A stretch of 61,766 bases of DNA from a virus. The stretch lies in the IMG/VR virus record IMGVR_UViG_3300029787_000034, positions 1 through 61,766 of that record; one strand, given 5' to 3'. Positions within the stretch are counted from its first letter, which is position 1; every line of letters starts with the position of its first letter. Position numbers and translations under genes: made by a program. Under the pieces are notes generated by a model. The model worked only from the letters and a program-made list of their open reading frames with translations, ran no database searches and had not been told where the DNA came from. Shown piece after piece: positions 26,182 through 34,452 of this stretch.

Positions 26182-27058
26182 TACAGTACTAATTGGTGAT
26201 TGTCGTGAGACTCTCAAAACCATAGATGAAAAGGTAAGGATGGTAGTTACATCTCCACCTTACTATGGGTTAAGAAACTATGGTGATGAAGATAATCAGA
26301 TAGGTCAAGAAGAATCACCCGAAGCATATATCAAACAGTTAGTCGAAGTCTTTGCTGCATGTCGTGATGTAATGCATGATGACGGTACACTGTGGGTTAA
26401 TATGGGTGATAGTTATTACAACTATAGACCAGGAAAGGGTCAAGCATTAGCAAAACAAACTCTTGCTACATCAGATCAAGATCATCCAACCAAGTGTCCA
26501 CGTAGAGGTAACAAATTAGATGGTCTCAAGGAGAAAGATCTGATAGGTATACCATGGATGTTAGCATTTGCACTACGTGCAGACGGATGGTATCTACGTC
26601 AAGATATTATCTGGCATAAACCTAATCCTATGCCTGAGTCAGTCAGAGATAGGTGTACTAAATCACATGAATACATCTTCTTATTAAGTAAGAACAAGAA
26701 GTATTTTTATGATAACGAAGCGATCAAAGAACCTGCGAAAGACTGGGGTACAAGAGACCGTAGTAAGGGTAAGTATCATAATCCTGGTTCTGGTCTTTCC
26801 CCTCACACTGGGTTAAACAAGAGTTATGCTAAAAAGAATAAGAGATCTGTTTGGTCTGTAACTAACAAACCAAGTAAGATGAAGAAACACTTTGCGGTAT
26901 ACCCACCTGACCTTATAGAACCATGTATCAAAGCAGGTAGTAAGGAAGGTGACATCATATTGGATCCATTCTTAGGATCTGGTACAACTGCAAGGGTTGC
27001 ACAATCACTCAATAGGCACTATATTGGGTGCGAATTACATAAGGAGTACGTACAATGA
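26171..27058 (+). CDS. Site-specific DNA methyltransferase (SPPY, N4-cytosine or N6-adenine type)
   Basis: 295 residues from a GTG start that overlaps gene 45 by 11 nt. Catalytic motif VTSPPYYGLR comes first and the SAM-binding motif DPFLGSGTT near the C terminus: the beta-class order. SPPY is more often N4-cytosine than N6-adenine. No restriction endonuclease is adjacent, so it is a solitary methylase, likely for protection or regulation. It is inserted between clamp and clamp-loader genes that are adjacent in T4. Confidence 0.88.
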   Translation: MSIDTVLIGDCRETLKTIDEKVRMVVTSPPYYGLRNYGDEDNQIGQEESPEAYIKQLVEVFAACRDVMHDDGTLWVNMGDSYYNYRPGKGQALAKQTLATSDQDHPTKCPRRGNKLDGLKEKDLIGIPWMLAFALRADGWYLRQDIIWHKPNPMPESVRDRCTKSHEYIFLLSKNKKYFYDNEAIKEPAKDWGTRDRSKGKYHNPGSGLSPHTGLNKSYAKKNKRSVWSVTNKPSKMKKHFAVYPPDLIEPCIKAGSKEGDIILDPFLGSGTTARVAQSLNRHYIGCELHKEYVQ

Positions 27059-27210
27059 ACATTGTTGAGGCATGGAACAGTATATCATGGGAAGAATCAA
27101 TACCATTTTTGATCGTTCTCTTTGCTTTATATTGGAGCAAGAAGTGGATTGATCTTAAGTTTGCAAAGAAGCAATCCCAGATCGTATACAAAGTTAAGAT
27201 AGTAGAATGA
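27055..27210 (+). CDS. Membrane microprotein, 51 aa
   Basis: ATGA overlaps at both ends. A hydrophobic segment IPFLIVLFALYW is followed by a basic region (SKKWIDLKFAKKQ). Probably a single-pass protein with a cytoplasmic C terminus. Confidence 0.55.
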   Translation: MNIVEAWNSISWEESIPFLIVLFALYWSKKWIDLKFAKKQSQIVYKVKIVE

Positions 27211-28148
27211 ATGAATTCTTATGGGTAGAGAAGTATCGTCCTAAATCTATTGATGAATGCATACTTCCAGATGAAACAAAGCAAATGTTTAGAGGATTCC
27301 TTGTGCAGGGTGAGATACCAAATCTCCTCCTCTCTGGGTCAGCAGGTGTTGGTAAAACAACTGTTGCTAAAGCATTGTGTAAACAGTTAGGAGCAGATTA
27401 CTATGTTATTAATGGGTCTGATGAGGGTAGATTCTTGGACACTGTACGCAATCAGGCAAAGACCTTTGCTTCTACTGTTTCTCTTGCATCTTCATCAGTT
27501 CATAAGGTTATCATTGTGGATGAAGCGGATAATACGACACCAGATGTACAGTTATTATTACGTGCATCGATCGAAGAATTCCAAAAGAACTGTAGGTTCA
27601 TCTTCACGTGTAATTATAAAAATAAAATCATAGAACCTCTACATTCTAGGTGTTCTGTAGTTGATTTTAACATCAAAGGTAAAGAGAAAGCACAGTTAGC
27701 AACAACTTTCCTTAAGAGAATCAATACTATACTTGAGACTGAAGGAGTTGAGTTCGAACTTAAGGTAGTGTCGGAAGTAATAACTAAACATTTTCCAGAC
27801 TTTAGACGCACTCTAAATGAATTGCAGAAGTATTCTTCTCGTGGTAAAATAGATGTAGGTATACTTGCACAAGTTGCTGATGTAAAGATCAATGATCTAA
27901 TCAGTTACCTTAAGACACGTGAGTTTACAAAGATGAAGAGGTGGGTCAAATCTAACATAGATAATGAACCACATGTGATCATGCGAAAGATCTATGATAA
28001 TCTCTATACCTATCTGACTCCTAAGAGTATACCCGAAGCGGTACTAGTGATAGGTGAGTATCAATACAAAGCATCATTCGTAATGGATCAAGAGATAAAC
28101 TTAGTAGCATTCCTTACTGAACTAATGATGAGGTGTGAGTTTAAATGA
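27207..28148 (+). CDS. 44: Clamp loader large subunit (gp44)
   Basis: 313-residue AAA+ ATPase that opens and loads the gp45 clamp with gp62. Begins FLWVEKYRPKSIDECILP, with Walker A LLSGSAGVGKTT (residues 41-52), Walker B VIIVDEADN, the SRC motif LHSRCSVVDF (arginine finger) and FRRTLNELQKYS (sensor II). Length equals T4 gp44 (319). Starts at an ATGA overlap. Confidence 0.95.
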   Translation: MNEFLWVEKYRPKSIDECILPDETKQMFRGFLVQGEIPNLLLSGSAGVGKTTVAKALCKQLGADYYVINGSDEGRFLDTVRNQAKTFASTVSLASSSVHKVIIVDEADNTTPDVQLLLRASIEEFQKNCRFIFTCNYKNKIIEPLHSRCSVVDFNIKGKEKAQLATTFLKRINTILETEGVEFELKVVSEVITKHFPDFRRTLNELQKYSSRGKIDVGILAQVADVKINDLISYLKTREFTKMKRWVKSNIDNEPHVIMRKIYDNLYTYLTPKSIPEAVLVIGEYQYKASFVMDQEINLVAFLTELMMRCEFK

Positions 28149-28768
28149 AAACATTCCATGACATTTTTCCAACTAGAGTGTATGAATACCAGTTAGATGA
28201 TGATGACATGGGGATGGTAGATGAAGCTATGGAGTTTGTTAAAACTCTTAACTTCCAAATGTATAATTACCCTGCAGGTGTTAGAACTAGTAGAGGTGAC
28301 ATACACAAAGAAGAACAGATGTTACCCTTAATGGGATTTTTTGAGGATGTATTAGATGAAATTAGATGCGAACTTGCACTCCAGTGTCACGAACTTAAAA
28401 TTAGTCTCGCTTGGGCTAATTTTGCTCCTGCCAGATCGGGTGTTGGTCACCCTCTTCACCGTCACCCTTATTCTTATCTCTCTGGGGTCTTCTATTTCAC
28501 AGAAGGTTCGAACACAGTCTTCCAAGACCCAGTAGATATTCGTAATCTCGACACATTAGAGATTACAAGAGATTACTTTGATGGTCCTTTTGAGCATTTT
28601 GAGGCAAAACGTGGTAAACTATTAGTATTCCCAGGTTGGTTAAGACATTGGTCTGAACCACATGCCTCGGACTTTGACAGGTACACCATGTCCTTTAATG
28701 CATTACCTAACGGTCATGTAAATGCAGGTCCTCAAGGTGTACCTATGGCAAACATTACTGTCAACTAA
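28145..28768 (+). CDS. Putative 2-oxoglutarate/Fe(II) oxygenase (TIGR02466-type)
   Basis: 207 residues. The pattern HPLHRHPYSYLSGVFYF, then GKLLVFPGWLRHWSEPH and DRYTMSFNALPNG, matches the TIGR02466-like branch of 2OG-Fe(II) oxygenases, with likely iron ligands in HRHP and RHWSEP and 2OG-binding Arg in DRYTMSFN. Substrate unknown. It occupies the spot between genes 44 and 62 that is empty in T4. ATGA overlap with gene 44. Confidence 0.65.
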   Translation: MKTFHDIFPTRVYEYQLDDDDMGMVDEAMEFVKTLNFQMYNYPAGVRTSRGDIHKEEQMLPLMGFFEDVLDEIRCELALQCHELKISLAWANFAPARSGVGHPLHRHPYSYLSGVFYFTEGSNTVFQDPVDIRNLDTLEITRDYFDGPFEHFEAKRGKLLVFPGWLRHWSEPHASDFDRYTMSFNALPNGHVNAGPQGVPMANITVN

Positions 28769-28771
28769 ATT

Positions 28772-29272
28772 ATGAACATTTTCGTGACTGATCCAGACCC
28801 TGTTGCATCTGCACAGGTTCTACCCGACAAACATGTTGTCAAAATGCCCCTAGAAACTTGTCAAATGCTATCTATTGTAGCATCAGAGAAGTGGGGGCAT
28901 GGTTTCGGTGTTCTACCTAAGGTAGATGGCGAACCATATAAAACAGAGAAGGGTGCGTTTCGCAATCATCCTTGTACTATCTGGGCACAGACTAACTTTC
29001 GTTGGTTGATTGACCATGGTCTAGCATTATGTGCAGAGTATACACACAGATACAACAAGGTACATAGTTGTCAATACACTATTGAGTGTGCTGATATTCT
29101 ATTTCCAGACTGCCCACCACCTACTAACTTCACAAGGGCAATGCCTGATGAGTATAAACATGACACAAGCATTGACACTTTTACTGCTTACAAAAATTAC
29201 ATTGGCAGCAAACCTTGGGTTGCATCTAATTATCTACGTGACCCATCCAGAAAACCAAATTGGATATCCTAA
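28772..29272 (+). CDS. Phage-conserved protein of unknown function
   Basis: 166 residues beginning MNIFVTDPDPVASAQVLPDKHVVKMPLETCQML, an N terminus I associate with a family seen in several T4-like phages and large viruses; no reaction is known to me. His, Cys and Trp are frequent (HPCTIWAQTNFRWL), which would suit a metal- or nucleic-acid-binding protein. Begins 3 nt after the oxygenase gene. Confidence 0.65.
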   Translation: MNIFVTDPDPVASAQVLPDKHVVKMPLETCQMLSIVASEKWGHGFGVLPKVDGEPYKTEKGAFRNHPCTIWAQTNFRWLIDHGLALCAEYTHRYNKVHSCQYTIECADILFPDCPPPTNFTRAMPDEYKHDTSIDTFTAYKNYIGSKPWVASNYLRDPSRKPNWIS

Positions 29273-29275
29273 ATT

Positions 29276-29521
29276 ATGACTTCAGTTTTCGAACTACAAC
29301 TAGCAAAGAGTTTCCTATTCGGTTCATGTCCACCAGTATATACTTTACCTGGTACATGGACTAAGTGTAACGCACTAATACCTCATGCAAACTACAATCC
29401 AAACTTTACATTTGGAATTTCTATAGCAGTATTTGTTATACTATTAGCAGGGTTTGGAGTATACAAAGCATTCTTTAATAATGCAGACCTAGCAGATCCT
29501 TGGGATGATCATGACGACTAA
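29276..29521 (+). CDS. Small membrane protein, 81 aa
   Basis: One clear transmembrane helix (GISIAVFVILLAGFGVYKAFF, residues ~47-67) flanked by a short N-terminal domain with two Cys and an acidic tail ending DPWDDHDD. Follows the preceding stop by 3 nt. Function unknown. Confidence 0.6.
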   Translation: MTSVFELQLAKSFLFGSCPPVYTLPGTWTKCNALIPHANYNPNFTFGISIAVFVILLAGFGVYKAFFNNADLADPWDDHDD

Positions 29522-29597
29522 TTACGGACTAGAAATTGTATTCTGGGTTGTGATAGTATTATTTCTTATGTACTCAGTAGAAGAAAGTAAGAAATGA
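29511..29597 (+). CDS. Membrane microprotein, 28 aa
   Basis: ATG 29511 overlaps the end of the preceding gene and its TGA overlaps the dam start (ATGA). Sequence is one hydrophobic helix (IVFWVVIVLFLMY) with a charged tail EESKK. The double overlap supports it; too short to be sure. Confidence 0.45.
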   Translation: MTTNYGLEIVFWVVIVLFLMYSVEESKK

Positions 29598-30475
29598 AAC
29601 TACTTAAGACACCTCTACGCTATCCTGGTGGCAAATCTCGTGCTGCTGCAATGCTATACAAGTGGTTTCCTTCTGGGATCACAGAGTATCGTGAACCATT
29701 TTTAGGTGGTGCTTCTATGGCATTGTATTTCAGTCAGTTGCACCCTGATGTACCAATTTTTGTGAATGATTTGTATGATCATTTGTATAATTTCTGGTAT
29801 CATCTACAGCGTATGGGTGATGAGTTATCTGAAGAGTGTTATAAGGTTAAGTTTGACAATCCAGAACCTGCATCAGCAAAAGCATTGTTTAAGCAAGCGA
29901 AGGATGAGATAAAGAACGTATGTGGTCTGCGTCAGGCAACCTTATTCTGGGTACTGAACAAGTGTAGTTACTCTGGACTAACAGAGAACTCATCATTTTC
30001 TGAAGCAGCATCCATACAGAACTTTTCTCTACGTGGTGCAGAGAAACTTAAGAAATATCCACCCATTATTAAGAACTGGACTATAACAAACAACGACTAT
30101 GCTACAATGATGAGTGAAGCATGGACAGCAGGTAGTCACCCAGAACTTAGCATCAATAAAGGTAAGGCATTTGTGTTCTTAGACCCACCATACAAGATAA
30201 AATCATACTTATATGGTTCTAATGCAGAGTTGCATAAGGGATTTGATCACACTAGGTTCAGAGATGTATGTCAAGGTTGCACTCAACCATGGATGGTGAC
30301 ATATAATGTAGACAAAGGCATAGAAGAAGCGTTTGCTAACTACCGTCAAAGATATTTTGACATCACATATGGTATGCAGCATCGTGCTAACAACAAGAAG
30401 CAAGAGTTATTAATATCCAACTACGATGTAGCACCAGTAAACCCACTTGAGGCAGTTCTTTATGGCAGAGTATGA
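29594..30475 (+). CDS. dam: DNA adenine methyltransferase (Dam, D12 class)
   Basis: 293 residues. The alpha-class order is clear: SAM motif PLRYPGGKSRAA and FLGGASMALYF at the N terminus, catalytic DPPY in VFLDPPYKIKSY near residue 200, and target recognition between. T4 Dam methylates GATC, but the target here cannot be read from sequence. Second methylase of this region and of a different class from the one at 26171. Overlaps gp62 by 14 nt. Confidence 0.92.
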   Translation: MKLLKTPLRYPGGKSRAAAMLYKWFPSGITEYREPFLGGASMALYFSQLHPDVPIFVNDLYDHLYNFWYHLQRMGDELSEECYKVKFDNPEPASAKALFKQAKDEIKNVCGLRQATLFWVLNKCSYSGLTENSSFSEAASIQNFSLRGAEKLKKYPPIIKNWTITNNDYATMMSEAWTAGSHPELSINKGKAFVFLDPPYKIKSYLYGSNAELHKGFDHTRFRDVCQGCTQPWMVTYNVDKGIEEAFANYRQRYFDITYGMQHRANNKKQELLISNYDVAPVNPLEAVLYGRV

Positions 30476-30854
30476 GTTTCCTTTAAAAGATTATCTAAAC
30501 GGTATCAACCTTAAGATGGGTCACCTTGAGGACAATGAACGTGCTATGAAAAAGTATCCAAAGTTCGTTGTAAATCAGTTATTAAGTGAGCATGTTGACT
30601 GTGTGTTACACGTCAATGAAATGAACAAATATTACAGTCTAGACAACGCATTACAATATCAATATTTTCTATATAGTATTAGGAAATCGAAGAGATTTTC
30701 TCCTTGGACTAAAAAATCGACTGATAGTGACATAGAAATCGTAAAGGAGTTTTATGGTTACAGTAACGAGAAGGCAAGAACTGCTCTAGCCATCTTAACT
30801 CCTGATCAACTAGCGGTCATCAAAGCGAAACTTGATACTGGAGGAACAAAATGA
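30462..30854 (+). CDS. 62: Clamp loader small subunit (gp62)
   Basis: 130 residues from ATG 30462 (MAEYEFPLKDYLNGIN). The pattern YPKFVVNQLLSEHVDCVLHVNEMNKYY and IRKSKRFSPWTKK, then YYGYS-like FYGYSNEKARTAL, fits the gp62 family of T4-like phages. T4 gp62 is longer (187). It is followed directly by regA, as in T4, which supports the call. Confidence 0.87.
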   Translation: MAEYEFPLKDYLNGINLKMGHLEDNERAMKKYPKFVVNQLLSEHVDCVLHVNEMNKYYSLDNALQYQYFLYSIRKSKRFSPWTKKSTDSDIEIVKEFYGYSNEKARTALAILTPDQLAVIKAKLDTGGTK

Positions 30855-31267
30855 GTGATGAGATCAGTTGGTCTCAAGATATGATGCTTGAGGTTTCATT
30901 AAAAGAACCAGACGACTTCTTAAAAATTAGGGAGACACTTACCAGAATAGGTGTAGCGTCTAGAAAGGAGAAAAAGTTATATCAATCTTGCCATATACTA
31001 CACAAGAAGGGCAAGTATTATATTGTTCACTTTAAAGAACTGTTTGCACTTGACGGTAAGCAAGCAAACATCACAAAGAATGATATAGAACGTAGGAATA
31101 GAATTACAAAACTACTATTTGATTGGGGGTTGATCAATCTCGGTGTGGAAATCACTGACATTGCACCTCTTAATCAGATAAAGGTGCTTAGTTACAAGGA
31201 TAAAGGTGACTGGACACTAGAATCGAAGTACAATATAGGGAAGAAGAAGGTCACTACTGAAGCATGA
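30851..31267 (+). CDS. regA: Translational repressor RegA
   Basis: 138 residues. RegA binds the ribosome-binding regions of early phage mRNAs. The segments EPDDFLKIRETLTRIGVA, LYQSCHILHKKGKYYIVHFKE and the ending KYNIGKKK align closely with T4 RegA (122 residues). ATGA overlap with gp62. The gene order 44, 62, regA is preserved apart from insertions. Confidence 0.95.
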   Translation: MSDEISWSQDMMLEVSLKEPDDFLKIRETLTRIGVASRKEKKLYQSCHILHKKGKYYIVHFKELFALDGKQANITKNDIERRNRITKLLFDWGLINLGVEITDIAPLNQIKVLSYKDKGDWTLESKYNIGKKKVTTEA

Positions 31268-32706
31268 AACTACTTGGATTGAGGATCGATGACCACGACT
31301 CCAATATCACTTATACTAATGGTACTAAGGTACGATATTTGGCAACCGAAAGGTTATTTGGTATTAAACATCATGGATATGATAATGTATGGCAATGGGA
31401 AGATGTCCTAGACAGATGGGATATCAAGGTAGAAGAACTAGATGCCATTTGTATTATTACAGACGATATTGAGTTCGATACTGGTGAATTGTATCGGGAA
31501 CTTGATATGGGATTCCCCTGTAGAACATTTGCTTTAGACCATCACTATGCACATCACCTTAGTCTCTGGCCACTAGGTGACATACCTGAGATAGGGTATG
31601 TTTATGATGGTTTTGGTAACAATGACAAGTCATATTCTAAATTTGTAAACAATAAACTAGTAGACTCTGGTGATGTTAATGACATCAGTTCTATTGGTGT
31701 AAAAATGGCAGAAGTAGGACGTGTTTTAGGTCTTTCTTCCGACCCACATGGACTAGATTTAGCAGGAAAAGTCATGGGTCTTGCTGCCTATGGTCTTATA
31801 GATAAAGAGTATTACAAAAACCTATCTAACTTCTCACTTAATGAGATGAGGGGTATATGGAACTACAAATCATGGCATAGGAAGTGGGATAATGATTTTG
31901 ATATTAATTGGTTGAGGACAGTACATGAATATACTGGAGACAAGCTTGCTGAACATGTTAGCAGTACCGATGTCATTGGTTTTAGTGGTGGTGTTGCACA
32001 GAATTGCTGTTTTAATGGTAAGATCAAACGAACAGGTACAAAGGTAGTCATACCACCCCATGCAAATGACTGTGGTTTATCACTAGGTGCTGTGGAATTC
32101 CTCAGACAGAGGTTCCATGAGGTACCATTTAGTAATGAAGGGTTCCCATTCTGGCAAGATGACGAAGCACCAGAACAAGAAGCAGATGAAAAGACTATAG
32201 AGAAAGGAGCTAAGTCATTACGTGATGGTAGAATACTAGCTTGGTATCAAGGACATGGTGAGATAGGACCAAGAGCACTAGGTAACAGATCTATACTCAT
32301 GCAACCACAGAATAGAAGAGCGAAGCAATATCTAAATGAAAAAGTAAAGCATAGAGAAGCATTCAGACCATTTGGTGCTGCTGTATTGAGAGAAGATGTA
32401 TCAAAATATTTTGATTGTGATTATGATGTACCTTATATGAATACGTCAGTGCAAGTTAAGGATACAAGACTCACATCTATCACACATATAGACAATACAT
32501 GTAGGATTCAGACGGTTGATGGTGATGGTCATTTTGCTAGACTCTTAAGAAGATATAAAGAGATGACAGGTGAGTCTGTTATACTAAATACGTCACTCAA
32601 TATCGGGGGATCGCCCATAGCGTCTAGGATCTGGGAGGCAAAGGAATTATTTTCCAAGAAGGGTATACAGGACATGGCGATCGGTAATAATTTTTATGAT
32701 AAATAG
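31264..32706 (+). CDS. Carbamoyltransferase (NodU/CmcH/TobZ family)
   Basis: 480 residues. These enzymes use carbamoyl phosphate and ATP to carbamoylate a hydroxyl group through a carbamoyl-adenylate. The N-terminal Kae1-like domain shows the metal-binding DHHYAHHLS and GFSGGVAQNCCFNGKI. The C-terminal domain has GHGEIGPRALGNRSILMQP and ILNTSLNIGG. Acceptor unknown. It starts inside regA (ATGA), so it belongs to the replication operon transcript. The length is under most bacterial members (about 550-600) but both domains appear present. Confidence 0.88.
   Translation: MKLLGLRIDDHDSNITYTNGTKVRYLATERLFGIKHHGYDNVWQWEDVLDRWDIKVEELDAICIITDDIEFDTGELYRELDMGFPCRTFALDHHYAHHLSLWPLGDIPEIGYVYDGFGNNDKSYSKFVNNKLVDSGDVNDISSIGVKMAEVGRVLGLSSDPHGLDLAGKVMGLAAYGLIDKEYYKNLSNFSLNEMRGIWNYKSWHRKWDNDFDINWLRTVHEYTGDKLAEHVSSTDVIGFSGGVAQNCCFNGKIKRTGTKVVIPPHANDCGLSLGAVEFLRQRFHEVPFSNEGFPFWQDDEAPEQEADEKTIEKGAKSLRDGRILAWYQGHGEIGPRALGNRSILMQPQNRRAKQYLNEKVKHREAFRPFGAAVLREDVSKYFDCDYDVPYMNTSVQVKDTRLTSITHIDNTCRIQTVDGDGHFARLLRRYKEMTGESVILNTSLNIGGSPIASRIWEAKELFSKKGIQDMAIGNNFYDK
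32698..32705 (+). promoter_or_regulatory. Late promoter GATAAATA for holin-like gene
   Basis: Motif spans the stop codon of the carbamoyltransferase gene. Predicted +1 is 32711, 19 nt before the next ATG. Marks the change from the early operon to late genes. Confidence 0.55.
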
Positions 32707-32729
32707 GCTTAGTGACCTAGTACATAACA

Positions 32730-33125
32730 ATGGCAGAAGTAAAAGAAAAACCTAAAGGTCCTCTTGGTAAACTTAAAGAAGCAGTTGATGATAAAGAGGA
32801 GCAACTAGCCTACCTAGCAACACTAATAAGAGTGGTAGTTCTTGTGTGGTCCGCAGGAATCTTGACGTTAAATTACGTTAAAATACCAGGTTATGAACAA
32901 GGAGATAAGATTGATCCAACTTTCATAGCTTCGGTCTTCACAGGAACTTTAGCTACCTTCGGGGTCGCTGCGGGTGGTAAGAAAAAGAGTGCTGCTGATG
33001 GTGGTAGTGCAAACATATCTAAAAAAGATATGGAGTTCTTGATTGCTAAAGCATCAGAGACTGCTCCTGCTCAGACCATAAGGATTGAGTCAGGTCCTGT
33101 GAAAATTGTTCCTGATACAAAGTAA
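32730..33125 (+). CDS. Two-helix membrane protein, holin candidate
   Basis: 131 residues. Charged N terminus, then two hydrophobic segments (LATLIRVVVLVWSAGILTLNYV and TFIASVFTGTLATFGVAAG) and a charged C-terminal tail. The topology is that of class II or III holins and a late promoter precedes it. No endolysin is adjacent, so the assignment is tentative; a structural or superinfection role is possible. Confidence 0.6.
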   Translation: MAEVKEKPKGPLGKLKEAVDDKEEQLAYLATLIRVVVLVWSAGILTLNYVKIPGYEQGDKIDPTFIASVFTGTLATFGVAAGGKKKSAADGGSANISKKDMEFLIAKASETAPAQTIRIESGPVKIVPDTK

Positions 33126-33129
33126 GACA

Positions 33130-33714
33130 ATGAATAAATGGATCGGAATTAGTCTAGGAACTATCTTCGGTATATCACACATCGGAATGATAGGTTTACT
33201 AGCAACAAGAAAAGGATCAGAGATACCAGTAATGACTCCACCAGTGGGTGACTATACATCTTATGTTATCTCTGCAAATAAGGAAGGATATAAGATCAGT
33301 TACACTGCTAACGATCCTAAGACTGCATACATCACTAAGGACATCAAGAAGAAGGGTGGTTTCTTAGGACTTGCAAACAACACAACTAAGGTTGCTGAAG
33401 AATACTTCATGGATGGTAAGACCAATCAAGGCGGACCTGTATCCAACAAGAGATCATGGCAAGATCCATCTACAATAGTAAAAGGTGGTGGCGGTGAAGT
33501 ATCTGATAAGACTGTTGCCTGTATCGAAGCAGTTGGTGCTGCAAAAGGAACAGGTAGACTTGTAGGAACTAGTGTAGGTGCTGCTGCTGCACCTGCTGTG
33601 AGTAATATTCCATTCATAGGTTGGGTTGCTGCAGGTTGGGTAGCGATGTTTGGTGGCAATCAAGGTGCTGACATCGGTCAAAATATGGCAGAGGAACTTA
33701 ACGAGAACTGTTAA
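33130..33714 (+). CDS. Membrane-anchored protein with glycine-zipper C terminus
   Basis: 194 residues from ATG 33130 (4 nt after the upstream stop); the TTG inside the preceding gene is rejected. N-terminal anchor (WIGISLGTIFGISHIGMIGLL), soluble middle, and a C-terminal Gly/Ala-rich hydrophobic region (GTSVGAAAAPAVSNIPFIGWVAAGWVAMFGG) resembling glycine zippers of pore or channel proteins. Conceivably a membrane-penetrating or lysis protein. Confidence 0.6.
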   Translation: MNKWIGISLGTIFGISHIGMIGLLATRKGSEIPVMTPPVGDYTSYVISANKEGYKISYTANDPKTAYITKDIKKKGGFLGLANNTTKVAEEYFMDGKTNQGGPVSNKRSWQDPSTIVKGGGGEVSDKTVACIEAVGAAKGTGRLVGTSVGAAAAPAVSNIPFIGWVAAGWVAMFGGNQGADIGQNMAEELNENC

Positions 33715-33719
33715 CTTGC

Positions 33720-33727
33720 CATAAATA
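33720..33727 (+). promoter_or_regulatory. Late promoter CATAAATA
   Basis: Located 6 nt after the upstream stop. Predicted +1 is 33733, two bases before the first in-frame ATG of the next gene. Confidence 0.6.
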
Positions 33728-33734
33728 GTAGTTC

Positions 33735-33935
33735 ATGTTACTATTGTACATGGATTATGATTTTAAACCCTATCATCAACTCATAGAGGAAAACGAAAAA
33801 CTAGAAAGTATGATTCACATCTACGAAAAGGAAATCGATGACCAACAAGACGAGATTACTCGGTTAAAAAAGGAAGTAGACTTCCTTATACAACAACTAG
33901 AGTACAAAACACTGGGTAAACCAACCGAGGATTAA
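33735..33935 (+). CDS. Coiled-coil small protein, 66 aa
   Basis: A heptad-like helix (EENEKLESMIHIYEKEIDDQQDEITRLKKEVDFLIQQLE) makes most of the protein. ATG 33735 is almost at the predicted +1; ATG 33750 (MDYDFKPYHQ) would leave a 17-nt leader and may be the real start. Ends one base before the next ATG. Confidence 0.65.
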   Translation: MLLLYMDYDFKPYHQLIEENEKLESMIHIYEKEIDDQQDEITRLKKEVDFLIQQLEYKTLGKPTED

Positions 33936-34229
33936 ATGCAGAGCATTATTATATACGTTGCAGCGTTCTGTAACTTCTGGTTCTACCCTCTACTCATAGC
34001 ACTGGTAATATCCATTGTTATAGAGCAGATATATAATAGGATAAGTAACCGTGAATGGGAAGAGGAGAGGAAACTTGGTAACAAGCAACTGTCCCAAGCA
34101 ACACGCATTCGTAAGTTCTTATGGAGACAAAACATAACACTAAATATGCTATGGTTTGTTTGTTATTTTATAGCAGGATTCGTTCTTAGGACACCTGCAA
34201 TGCCCGATATGGTTTGGAGTGGAACATGA
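33936..34229 (+). CDS. Two-helix membrane protein, 97 aa
   Basis: Hydrophobic segments at residues ~4-28 (AAFCNFWFYPLLIALVISIV) and ~70-87 (LWFVCYFIAGFVLR), with a charged cytoplasmic-type loop between (REWEEERKLGNKQLSQATRIRK). Possibly lysis- or envelope-related given the late context. No family recognised. Confidence 0.6.
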   Translation: MQSIIIYVAAFCNFWFYPLLIALVISIVIEQIYNRISNREWEEERKLGNKQLSQATRIRKFLWRQNITLNMLWFVCYFIAGFVLRTPAMPDMVWSGT

Positions 34230-34450
34230 AAAAAGTATTAGAAATTATGACAATAGTATCCTTCGCAGTCAGCGTTGGTGTTGTTGGAACTGCAGGATAT
34301 GTAGTTATTAGAAAGGATGCCATCATAGATGACATCAAAGAGAAAGTAATGGGTAGTGTAACAGACTTACTACCTGGTGCTATTGGTGATCAAGTACCTT
34401 CTATACCAGAGGTACCATCAATGACAGGACCAGCACTCTTCGGTAAGTAA
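34226..34450 (+). CDS. Small exported or anchored protein, 74 aa
   Basis: ATG 34226 at an ATGA overlap (TTG 34214 rejected). Signal-anchor MKKVLEIMTIVSFAVSVGVVGTAGYV, then an amphipathic region and a Pro-rich end (PSIPEVPSMTGPALFGK). Late operon; function unknown. Confidence 0.6.
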   Translation: MKKVLEIMTIVSFAVSVGVVGTAGYVVIRKDAIIDDIKEKVMGSVTDLLPGAIGDQVPSIPEVPSMTGPALFGK

Positions 34451-34452
34451 AT

